Under the pieces are notes generated by a model. It ran no database searches. It worked only from the letters and a program-made list of their open reading frames with translations, and was not told the DNA's origin. Shown piece by piece: positions 20,376 through 30,997 of a DNA stretch of 64,000 bases; the first letter of the stretch is position 1, and the number at the start of each line of letters is the position of its first letter. The translations under genes were made by a program, and so were the position numbers. Source of the stretch: Phaeotremella fagi (lineage: Eukaryota > Basidiomycota > Tremellomycetes > Tremellales > Phaeotremellaceae); assembly GCA_001599715.1 (NCBI GenBank), contig BCHU01000008.1, forward strand, positions 124,001 through 188,000, in the 5' to 3' direction.

Positions 20376-21732
20376 TACGAGAGGGGGACGGAGAGTCTTC
20401 TATAGATCTAATTGTCGTTGATAGGATTTTGATTTCGTTAGACGTCAATAAACAAGTTGTTGGGTGAAAGGGAATAAAGTGTTGAAATTTATATAAAGGT
20501 TCGTTCGGGTGAGATCGGTTAGTGAGATTTGTTGGAGTGATGGGTGATTAGTGATTAGTGATGAAAGGGGGGAGTAAGGTGAAGGGAAGTGGATGGAGAA
20601 GGGGAGGAAGAAAGGAGGTGAAGGTGAAAGGTGAAAAAAGCGATGAGATTGTTTGGTTTTAGTGCGTGCGTATCCGTTTCACCTGTGCTGGGGGGGTGTA
20701 TATTGGTTTGTTGATCCTAAAATATATCGTATCCTATCTATCGTTAGTTGAAGTTGATAATGATGTTAAAAGTAAAGAAACAAAGTAAAAGCAAACAACT
20801 ATCTAACAGATATCATCCATGTACAGTAGTCGTAGTCGTACCATACCATCCATCAAGAAGATTTAAGGTGGCGAACAAATACACACCAACGACTCCCAGA
20901 GTCATCCAGTTAGTTCTTGGCATAATGCAGTGCATACACCCATGGTGGGTTTATGTTATGACGTTCAAATCCACACTAAACAGAGTATACTGGAGACCAC
21001 ACCACACCAAATGTAAGAAAGACTCACCGTCGATCTAATTCAAATCACCTGATACGTTTACGATCGGAAACAAACGTTGTTTGTTGGGATTGAAAACTGA
21101 TCTGTTGTCGATATCCGTTGTTGAGATGAAAGATGGATTCGATGGATCCGAGATATATATATGTGTGTGTTATAGCTTATATTTAGGAGATGATAAATAT
21201 AGAAAAAACGAATAATAATAAATAACACTAGAATCTGGGGTGAAGATAAAAAAAAGGTCAATGAGGAAATAAACACTTTCAAGAGTGACTTTTTTTCGAT
21301 AAGTACTACTGAAGTACGAGGTGAAATCTCACTGTCGTCCTCTTAATGATATTAGATAACGAACAGATGTATCTCTAACTAAGACCAACTCTATGCAACA
21401 GCAAATTCAAAATCAAATTCCATTGCACCAAGCATCCACGTTTACGTCTTTACGTCGTTCCGCAAAAAAAGGCTACACTAAAAAAAACTTAACACAGCAT
21501 TCCAGCGATGATCTTAGAATCTCAGGTTCAACATCCAACCCAGATGACATACTTCCCGTATGCCGTATGTCTAACATTTCGAACCCTGCCCCTGCCCCTT
21601 GTTTTTTTGGTTCTCACGATGCCCTTACCGCTTAAATATTGGGGTAAGGAAGTAAATAACTGCGGACTATTTCCAGAGTACGGCCGGCAACCAAGTAAGT
21701 ACAAGTACTCTTACATAGAAGTGGCAATCCAC
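20376..21732. other. Intergenic, 1.36 kb
   Basis: Upstream region of the glyoxal oxidase (left) and 3' flank of CDC16 (right). The part at 20500-20640 is purine-rich (GA tracts). A short TATATATATGTGTGTG run lies near 21160. Short frames on both strands have no support. Confidence 0.45.
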
Positions 21733-24700
21733 CTAATCATCTTCAATCTCCATAGTCTCCTCTTCATCACCCTCATCCACGACTTGATTAAAATTCTCTT
21801 GATCCTCACCACCAGTGCTGTTGTTGATGTTACTGTTCCCCACCCGTCTCCCTCCAGTGCTATTCCGCCTTTCGTCCCTGGTAGGAGAATGAGAATGACC
21901 ATGCGGGTACGAGAATGAATCGCCTGCTTCGGAGAGTGTTTGCGGATCTTTCTCTATTGGTAGAGGACCGAAGGAGGGGTTACCCTGTGATATCGTGGTT
22001 AGTTGGTGTGGATCGTATCCGTATCCAATATCCCGGCCCAAAACCCACCTTGGGAACCGCAAAAGGATCCAAACTCTTCCCCCGCAAAACCTCCGGTAAC
22101 CCACCAAGCGTCTCCGGACCCAACCAATCGACCTGTTCCCGTAAAGCCATCTCAAGCAACACCGTGATAATAGGATCCTGCGGACTCAACCCCAAAGCCG
22201 TGTGGTAGAGTTTGATCGCGTTTCGAGGATCGTTTTGGAATTGGTTGATTAGACCTAAAGAGGCGTAGGGGAGGGGGTTGGTTGGGTCTAACGAGATTGA
22301 GGAGATGTAGGATTGGTGTGCGGATTCGTAGTCTCTAACGGGGTTTTTACATAGGATTAGTTCTGTGTTTGATGAGGATGGATGATTGATGGATCAAACC
22401 CCAAAGTCGTTTATGCAACACCTAACTCACCCCATGACCCGATAAGCATGTCCCAAATTACAATGTGTCCCAGCCCAAACCGACGGTAACCCCTGCATCT
22501 CCTTCGCGGTCCTGATGGATTTTTTGAAATAATGAACGGCTTGGGCGTACCTAAGATCTTTAGCGAAGAAAAAAATGTGCCTTGAACCCACGATTCCTTG
22601 TTATAACAAACAACCCCTAATTCATTGAGTAGCAGCGGATCATCCTGACAAATAGCCTGAGCAGCCAAGAAATATTCTTCGGCTAGATTAGAAGCTGAAA
22701 GTTGGAGATGTTCCATTCCTATGAAAAGGAGTGGGAGGTGGGATCTGGGTACGGTCCAACGGGTCAACACTAACATTGATAAACTGGGGTAGACCTACCC
22801 CTGGAACAACCTTGCCGAGGTGGAATAAGCTGTAATGGCATGATCATGTTCTCCTTCGTATGCGAAGGAATGGGCGAAAGCTATCCAAGCGGGTGCGAAC
22901 CTTGAATCTATCAAGTTGGCTTTACTGTGTGACGATAAAGGTCAACGAGTAATTCCAACCCCAAATCCTTAGACATACCTGAAATACCTCCTAGCTTCCC
23001 CCCAACGTTTCCCACTGAAATACCAAAGTCCCACCGCGTACCACGTCGTCGCAGCCCCCGGATCCTGTTCGACCAGATCATGAGCAAGCATGAAGAGTGA
23101 CGAGCGGAGTCGATGGATGTGGTGCATACATGCTAAGTGGAGTGGGAGGGCGGTTTGATGTCCTGGGATTCGGGAGAGGATTCTGCGGTGGGTCAGTTTG
23201 TACTGACGTGGGGTTTTGAGTTTTAGATAGGATTCCACTTGGTGATTGACTTTGTACATAGATGGGAGGAATTCGTAATTCCTCTCCCAAGTGTAGTCGA
23301 ACATATACTCCACCTCCTAAATCCTCAAAACTCACTTTGTGGTAACAGCAAAACAATCTTCCCATTTATACTTCTCATAAAGTTCATCAGCCAATCCAAC
23401 GAGTACATCAGAGTTATCTCCCAGACCATAAGTGTCCGTAAGTTCTTGTCGAGCTTTGATGATTTCTTTGACATGGGTTCCCTGTTGGTTTCGGTGTCAG
23501 TGTTTGTTCATCTGTTTCAACGACGTTTGGATGGAATAAGAGGGAAGGAAGAAGGCAAACGCTTTTGGGTTCCACTAAACTAGTTACAGAGAACACAGAT
23601 ACACACCTTTTTCAATTTAGTGATATACATCAATTTAACGAAATTAGCATTCTCCTCAGAAAGCTGTGATCGATAAGCGAGATTCTGAATGAACTCCCAT
23701 TCTGAAGTCAAAGAGTAAGTTAAGCCATATTAAAGGGATCCCGACATACCCTCTGACGAAGACATCATTCCACCTTCAATCAATTCCCTGAACGCTTCGT
23801 AATTCTTCACATCGACCAGTAAAGCTTCCATGAACGATTCCTTCGCTAGTGCGAAAGAGGAGAGTCGGAGATGGAGCAGACCTCTTAGATGACATATTGA
23901 GGAGTGGAGCTGGGAGTAGGTCAGGTTAGATTGAAAGATTTGACGATGGGGAAGGACATACTTTGATACCTTCATCTGGACTTGGTGTTGTGATTTCATC
24001 TCCCCCTAGAGTTCATTTGAGCAATTGAAATAGCGGTTTGAGTCGTTAAAACAACCTACCGTTGATCTTGAAAGGATCTGATTCACCTAACAATTCCAAA
24101 GCCTCATGATATTTCTCTTGTTGAACCTGAAGAGAAATCAATCCTATCTCCAAAATAGGTAAACTTACCAAACATTGAGCAGCCAAATATCGACAAGCCA
24201 AAGATTGATCAACCAATCTCCCAACCTGTTCCTGATCTCCATCATGTACATTCAATCCAGCATACCCCTCCCCTTCTTCACCATCATCGTTCAACTTCTC
24301 TTTCCCCTTCCCTTTAGACTTGATTTTCCCATTCATCCGATCTTTCAGGATTTTATTCGGTGGGGGTAAAGCGTCAGTTAACAATTTCTCTGCGCGTAGA
24401 TAATGACCAGTTAGGAAATGAGTTTGTGCGAGCCAAAAAGCGTCGTTTGGATCGGCTTTCCAATTGAATTAGTTTATGGTTTTCAGTCCCATGTTGAATT
24501 ATGAAACAACCTACAGGTCCAACTTAATATCTTGTCACCCCAGAAGGCAGCAGTTTCGTACAGATGTTGCATGATCGCATCATGTCTCCAAAGTCTCATT
24601 GAATCGACCATATCCCAAGTTTTCTCCATCTCATCATCGACGTCAGTATCGTGGTCGCGTTCTCGACCATCCCCCTCGTCCTCATCAACCTCCATCTCAT

Positions 24701-25175
24701 CAGGTTGTCGTAAAAGTCCCAAAGAATCATACAACCCCTCATGATTCACTTTTTTGCGTAAACCAATCCTAGACTTCCTATTTGAATTAGGTGTAGAATT
24801 GTTATCATAGAACAGACCACCTTGAATCGTTCTTGTACTTGAACGTGAACCCGAACCTGAGCCTGAACCCCCGTGTTGAAGCGGTTTAACACGAGGTGAA
24901 ACTTGTGCTAATCCTCTGTTACCTTGTGAAGCGACTTCTCTTAATGATAAAGAGATTGGATATGGGATGGAGAGGGAGAGGTTTAGACTGGAATCTTGGA
25001 ATGATTGGTCTTGGTCTTGATCTTGATCTTGTTCGGGGGGTGGAGGTGCGAATGAGAATGAGGATGAGAGGGATGACCTTGGATGTTGACGTTTCCTGGG
25101 TGGTACGGTGGTGCCATTGCCATTTCCGTTGCCACTCTCGTTAGGTATCGTTAAATGATTAGGTGGTGTGAACAT
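21733..25175 (-). CDS. CDC16: Anaphase-promoting complex TPR subunit Cdc16/Cut9/Apc6
   Basis: A TPR scaffold subunit of the APC/C ubiquitin ligase, which drives the metaphase-anaphase transition. After a low-complexity N-terminus (Gly/Asn repeats and an Asp/Gln repeat), the family entry motif is seen: [20 protein letters not shown] then DKILSWT, nearly as in other Cdc16 proteins. Following exons carry TPR helices, including [32 protein letters not shown], FTYxWE-type repeats at 22.97-23.31 kb, and the conserved Axx[14 protein letters not shown] segment near 22.65 kb. Many introns interrupt it. The last exon (21733-22007) is a polar, acidic tail joined after FAVPK. ATG 25175 is the first in frame. 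It is divergent from TUP1 with 399 bases between starts. Total length is about 850-900 residues. Confidence 0.88.
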
Positions 25176-25574
25176 CACTGTAGGGGGGTGGTGTGGTGGA
25201 GACAAGAGAGACACTAACTTACACAAATATACACGAAATCAATAACATAGCCACGTGGAGTGAGTTTTTAACTCTTATGTAATATATATGCAGGAATGTG
25301 TGCCTGATCTCGGCTGACACTTATCCGAATGACTCAAAGCGTCAGGGCTCAGGAAGGGAATGCAATGGAAGTGGCGTTACTCGCCACGTGGCTACCCTTA
25401 AACGGCCTCGAAACTACCTATTACTACTCACTTTTAGAGTTTATCCATACACCACCATACAACTATCCATATCCATACATATCTTATATCATCTAATATC
25501 AACATCAACAGCATCAACACCACCCCCATCCCCTCTTGAACAACCACTCACAACAACCAAAATCACTCTTACAA
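25176..25574. promoter_or_regulatory. Bidirectional promoter CDC16/TUP1 with two CACGTG boxes
   Basis: Two copies of the palindrome CACGTG lie at 25252-25257 (context GCCACGTGGA) and 25385-25390 (context GCCACGTGGC), 133 bases apart. One faces each start codon. This is the core site for bHLH factors such as Cbf1, Pho4 or SREBP-like proteins; assignment to any one of them is inference. A CT/CA-rich stretch precedes the TUP1 start. Confidence 0.6.
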
Positions 25575-28160
25575 TGCAGCCTCCGGGCATCTATAACGTG
25601 AGTAGTTAGTGACAATCAAATCACAACCACAATCAACAACCACAATCATTGTTGTTCCCATTCCACCATTCCTTCCTTTATCCTTTTTTGCATCGGTATC
25701 AAAATTCAAACAACACATCCATTTATCCTACATTCATCCATATCCATTTCAAACAACACTTAACACCCCAATCCAATCCCCGCTCCATCCTTCTCAATCA
25801 ACTTGATACCAAATCACATTCATGAATAGAACTAACAACCAATCTATCACATTTACTCCCACTCCCACTATGCAGCATCATCGTCTAGCACCTGCTCCAG
25901 CTACATCCACGAATCCAGCTGTACTATCAGGAGCGTCTTCAGCTAGATTAGGAGAATTCTTTGATTTGATCAAAAACGAATTCGAAACTGTTAGTCAGGA
26001 TGGGAATCACTGGAAAGCTCAACGGGATGAATACGAACAGAAACGTGAGTCAAGAGTGATGGGGTTGGTTTATGCGGAACGCATTGGATGTGATCCATTT
26101 CGTGGATGCTAGATGGATATGTAGGATTCCACTGGAGATAGGTGGTTAGATATGACATATCAGGAACAAGGGGACCATTGTTGATCGCGTTGAGATAAAT
26201 ATAAATCTCGATCCTGTTGATTCACGTTCAAAACCCAACTAACTCCCCACAGTCACTCAGCAGATACATGAACTAGGTATAGTTCGTCAAAGTCTTTACG
26301 ATCTCGAAGCGAATCATGCCAAAATCAGACACGAGTGAGTATCAAACTCAACATTTGTCGTCTTCAGTACTTACCCCCTTTAGCTACGAAACTGAAATCG
26401 CCCGTTTACGACGTGAACTTGATAATCGAGGTCCACAGGGAGCTGGTGGTCCACCACCTACTTCCCCACCTGTGCTACCTGGACCTGGTGATGGAGAGAG
26501 AGGACCACCTGGATATCTATCCGCACTTCCCGGTCCACCACTGAATGGAGAACCAGGCGGATGTAAGTAATCGCAGAGTCGTAGACTCAAGACAGGACGC
26601 TGATTTGCTTTCACTCAGCACGATCACCGTATCCACCACCACCGATTGTCGGACGACCACCATCAGCTGAAAGACGTCGAGAACCTGAACGCGACAGAAA
26701 TAGAGAAACCAATCCATCATCGACAGCTGTGGTTCCTGTATCAACAGGATCACCTCCACCTCTGTTATCAGATCTTGATCCAGAAAACGTTTCAAGAGAA
26801 TTGAAAAAGGAAGGAAGTGATTGGTTCGCAGTTTGGAGTTCACAAACTAAGAGACAGTTGGACGTCGGTTTGGTTCATACCTTGGTTCATGAGACGTAGG
26901 TCGGGACGATTTTTCTTAATCGAGATAACACTAATGTGGAATGTCGATAGTGTCGTTTGTTGTGTTAAGTTCTCGATGGACGGTAAATGGTTGGCTACAG
27001 GTTGTAATCGAACTGCTCAGATTTACGATACCAAGACTGGAGCTAAAACATGGTATGTGTTGAGAAGGACTCCAAGGCAATATACTGAATCACCTCTTAG
27101 CGTTCTTATGGACGAAGCTGCAACGCGGACGGGAGATCTATATATTCGAAGTATCTGTTTCAGTCCAGATGGGAAATACTTGGCGACAGGTGCTGAAGAT
27201 CGACAGATTAGAGTAGGTCCATGAAAATTTCTAAACAGCAAAACTGAAACAATCAGATCTGGGACATTAAACAGAAACGTATCAGACATTTATTACAGGG
27301 ACACATGCAAGAGATCTATTCATTGGATTTCTCGCGTGATGGGAGATTCTTGGTTTCAGGTTCTGGTGATAAATCAGCTAGAGTTTGGGATATCAATGAA
27401 GGGAAATGCGTTTTCGATTTGAGGATCGAAGATTTCATTCATAACGAACATGGACCTATTGACGCTGGTATCACCAGTGTTGCTTGTGGGTGCTAGTGAC
27501 TTATAGTTGAATTGGAGATTTTTGCTGATATCCTTCAGTGTCTCCCGATGGTAAACTCGTAGCTGCAGGTAGTTTAGACACAATGGTCAGAGTTTGGAAC
27601 GTTCAAACTGGTCAACAACTCGAGAGACTCAAGGGACACAAGGATTCGGTTTACAGGTGAGTTTCAGAGTACTTAGCCGTATAAGATTCAGGAAACTGAT
27701 ACCATTCAAGTGTCGCTTTCTCACCCGATGGAAAATGTTTAGTCTCGGGATCGTTGGATCGTACACTCCGAGTTTGGGATTTATCAGATACCAAACGAGC
27801 TGCTGAGAATTCCGTACCGGGATCCAAGGACAGTGTAGAGAAGGGTTTGGGAACGTGTGCGTCGACTTTAAACGGGCACAAGGTGGGTCAAAAGATTTTC
27901 TACAAGAAGTTAAAACAAACGTTAACACGACATAGGACTACGTTTTATCAGTAGCCATCTCACCAGATGGACAATGGGTAGTCTCAGGTTCTAAAGATCG
28001 TTCGATCCAATTCTGGAATATAGCCACTGGACAAGCTCAATTCATGCTCCAGGGACATAAGAATTCAGTCATCTCGATCGATCTGGCGAAAAGTGGGGGG
28101 TTGTTGGCTAGTGGAAGTGGTGATTGTCATGCTAGAATTTGGAGTTATGGTCCGCCTTAG
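25575..28160 (+). CDS. TUP1: General transcriptional corepressor Tup1
   Basis: The Tup1 corepressor, recruited with Ssn6/Cyc8 by sequence-specific repressors. I take ATG 25575 (MQPPGIYN) with a first intron of about 277 bases to 25875. A second in-frame ATG at 25822 could start an alternative form (MNRTNNQ). The N-terminal tetramerisation helices are [17 protein letters not shown] ... [19 protein letters not shown] and the [12 protein letters not shown] coiled coil. A Pro/Gly-rich linker follows, then the [12 protein letters not shown] bridge. Seven WD40 blades start with [18 protein letters not shown] and end [17 protein letters not shown]. About 600 residues, at least ten exons, with key blade motifs ([33 protein letters not shown]) intact. 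Confidence 0.93.
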
Positions 28161-28501
28161 GGTTAGGGCCACCGGTGTAGGTGTGTAGGATGGGTTTCGC
28201 TCGTGGTTTGGTGGGATTTTTTGATTTCTGTGTTCTTTCTTTTACCTTTTACTTTTTACCAAATAACAACAAAAAAAGAATCTCGTATATATACATGATA
28301 TGAAATTTACTCTGTCTACTTTTTCTTTGTTATTGGCTTTGGTGGGGATCCTAGTGACTCCAATGCATATAGACCGATTATTGCAAGTATTCCATTTGAA
28401 CTGATGATGAGAGATGAAAAGACGCGACTGCTATTGCCACTTTGAATTCTTTGGAATAAACCTTAAATCTTTACAACACCTTCCAATAACCAACGTCAAT
28501 A
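28161..28501. other. Intergenic TUP1 3' flank and next promoter
   Basis: Just over 340 bases with T-rich and CT-rich tracts after the TUP1 stop, then the short upstream region of the gene at 28502. Two adjacent TTAGGG units overlap the TUP1 stop codon (28157-28168); this is too short to mean anything. Confidence 0.5.
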
Positions 28502-29422
28502 ATGAAAATGACAACATATGAAATCCCACCGTGGAGACCGAAGACTGTAGAAAGGGAAAGGTTCGGGATCGATATTTTGAATCTATTAAAACCTAATCCC
28601 AAACCTGATGGTCACTCTAACAAACCTAACGAGAAACCAGAACCAGGAGCTACGAGAAAAGGGATATACGGTATAGGACATAATCCGAAGTTCATCAATG
28701 GTACCCTTCTAACCACTACTACCAACTCATCAACAAGGGGAATAAGAATAGTCGATGACGTGGAGCAATTGATAGCTGAAATTCAAATGAGGGAAAAAGG
28801 GATCCTCATACCTCCCCCACCTGAATACGGTGGTGGTCAACCAAGAAGATCATCCAATCAATTAAAAGAGATCATCTACGTTAACCCACCACCACCCGAG
28901 TCTCCATTAACAGCGCATCTAATACATCAATCCAAACAACTAAAAACTCTCTACAAATTACTCCAACACTTACACAAAATCACCCAAAACCTCCACAAAA
29001 TAAATCAAGATTCTATCCATCTCTTGAAAACGTTTTCATCAGTCCTACCAGAACACAAGTTAAAGCACTACGAGGATAGATGTAATCTATGGTGGATAAT
29101 TCATTCTAGTTGGATTAACAATTGTTTTAGACGGGTGCTTCGGAAATGGGAGAGAGGGGTTGGGAGGTGGAGATGGTTTTCTGAGAGGTTGGGTTATGAT
29201 TTTGGCTATGAATTTGGGGGTTTGATTAGGGGGTTTGAGATGGATGGTGGTGGTGCTGGGTTGGAGGATGTTATTGAGGGGTTGGTTAGGCCGCCTTTGG
29301 ATTATGATGAGTTAGTTGGGGAGGTTGAGGGTCTTGATTCTGGGGGGGAGAGGGAGGTCGGGGTTGTTGAGAGACGGTATGAGGTTATTGGGAGAAGTGG
29401 GAGACCTTGGAGTGTAGCTTGA
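28502..29422 (+). CDS. Orphan protein with central helical segment
   Basis: A single-exon frame of 306 residues that I do not recognise. The N-terminal 110 residues are Pro/Lys/Asn-rich and polar (YEIPPWRPKTVERERFGID is the only compact block). Residues about 125-185 form an amphipathic helical region (HLIHQSKQLKTLYKLLQHLH, then KITQNLHKINQDSIHLLK) suitable for a coiled coil. A Trp-rich helix (NLWWIIHSSWINNCFRR) and a Gly/Asp/Glu-rich tail follow. No signal peptide or membrane helix is visible. The codon pattern in the last third is G-rich (GGGTTGG tracts), unlike the first part. The gene converges on VMA8 with 213 bases between stops. It could be a fast-evolving subunit of a nuclear complex, but nothing proves that. 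Confidence 0.6.
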   Translation: MKMTTYEIPPWRPKTVERERFGIDILNLLKPNPKPDGHSNKPNEKPEPGATRKGIYGIGHNPKFINGTLLTTTTNSSTRGIRIVDDVEQLIAEIQMREKGILIPPPPEYGGGQPRRSSNQLKEIIYVNPPPPESPLTAHLIHQSKQLKTLYKLLQHLHKITQNLHKINQDSIHLLKTFSSVLPEHKLKHYEDRCNLWWIIHSSWINNCFRRVLRKWERGVGRWRWFSERLGYDFGYEFGGLIRGFEMDGGGAGLEDVIEGLVRPPLDYDELVGEVEGLDSGGEREVGVVERRYEVIGRSGRPWSVA

Positions 29423-29635
29423 GATTTTGTTGGATGTCGAAGGAGTGGTTTTTGTGTCTTGGTATTTGTATTGTAGCTTTAGTATCATTCGTAGCCTATT
29501 TTCACTCATGTATCATATAGATATAAACCCCCTGTCCTCTGAACTAAATAATTCAAAAACCAAAGCATCCAGCCAAAACACAGAACTGCATCCCATACCA
29601 ATTATCTAATAAAACAAACACCTAACCGAACCGAC

Positions 29636-30749
29636 CTAGAAAATAACATCATCATCCTTCCCATCATCCAACATATCTTTCCCACCAGCCTCCCCACCCC
29701 CAATCCCATCATCACCATGCGCAACGACCCCGTTCTCAGCGTCATTCGCGTTTTTCTTCTGTCGATTCTCCTCGGCAACAGTGGCGTCCCTCTTTTTCTT
29801 ACCTTGAACTTTTTTGAGTCGGAAGAATTCTTCACTAAACGCCAGATTACCGTTTCAGTTTTACGTGTCATTTGATAGGCAGGGAGCTATTAAACGTACC
29901 GATCCATTTCATCTAATTCTGAATTGATGTATTTGATGGTGTTCTCTAATCTTGGGATGACTACGTGTTCGATAGCGTTTACACGACGGTTGGTGGCTCT
30001 GATAACTTCGTCGAGGATGGTGAAAGCGGTCTAAAAGGTTGCGTTAAGACTTTGACGCTCTGAATCGAATCAACACTCCCCACTTACTTGCAAAGAAGCC
30101 AGTTCAACCAAAGTTCCAACAGCTTTCACATAGGTATCTCTACATTTCTGAACCTGTTGACCACCTCGACTCAAACCGGTTAAATTGAAGTCTAACCAAA
30201 CAAGTCAGTGGTTGGTAAAAAGACCTTAGTCCAAGAAAAACAATCAAAACCCACCGTTACCCTCTTTACTCTTCACACCATCGAAAGCAGGTAACACGAC
30301 ACCACTAACGTTCTCTTGACGAGATGTAACGGTGTAACTAGCTTTCTTGACGGATTCTTGAACTTGATATCCGATATCTCCAGCTGTGTAGGTCACCTCT
30401 GCCAAAGAGAAAGAAGCTAGTTGGAGGACACGACCCATAAGTCTTTTAGCCTAGATGACGTTCTTTAGTCAACTAAACAATTGAATCCTGAACCATCCGT
30501 ACTGACCTCATCGACTTTTCTCAGAATCGTTCGGAATCTTGTTGTCAACGCATCACGTTTCTTGGCCAACAAAGAATGACCGGTTTGGGCACCTTTTAAT
30601 CTTGTTTTCGTTAGGGTTAGATTCATCCTTGTTGGGCTGGGTGTATTGGTGTGTTGTTAGTGATTATTTCGAGAGAGTTGATTGTTGAAATCGGTTATCA
30701 GAGCGTGGATGACTTACAAGATTGCTTCCCTTGGACCTGTTCCGGACAT
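29636..30749 (-). CDS. VMA8: V-type H+-ATPase subunit D (Vma8)
   Basis: Subunit D forms the central rotor shaft of the V1 sector of the vacuolar proton pump. Exon 1 ([10 protein letters not shown]) splices into [20 protein letters not shown] then [16 protein letters not shown], the highly conserved N-terminal helix. The body includes [20 protein letters not shown] and [11 protein letters not shown]. The second long helix is [20 protein letters not shown] then [19 protein letters not shown], with [14 protein letters not shown] following. A polar Gly/Asp tail ends at 29636, a little longer than in other fungi. There are five introns. The start is fixed by the M-S-G-x-G-x-R-E motif common to fungal orthologues. 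The gene is divergent from SPT8, 248 bases away. Confidence 0.95.
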
Positions 30750-30997
30750 TTTGCTGACGTATTTCTAGAAGTTATGGGTTCCTTCCTCGTGATTAATATT
30801 TGTCGTTCCTGTATACCTATCTCTTTAAGAATGAGATTGAGAGATAGAGAGAAAGTAAATGGTGCTCATTCACAGTGACTCCTCCTCGATAACGTTCTTC
30901 CCTTCTCGGCTCATTGTTATCCGAACCTTGTAGCTTGTTACTGTATTCGCTTCAAAATGTTCTTTCTTCACTACTCTATACATGATCACTATAAATC

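Noticed and set aside
28157..28168. Two TTAGGG units in a row at the TUP1 stop
   Set aside because: Only two copies, partly inside the coding end; too short for an interstitial telomeric repeat and expected by chance.
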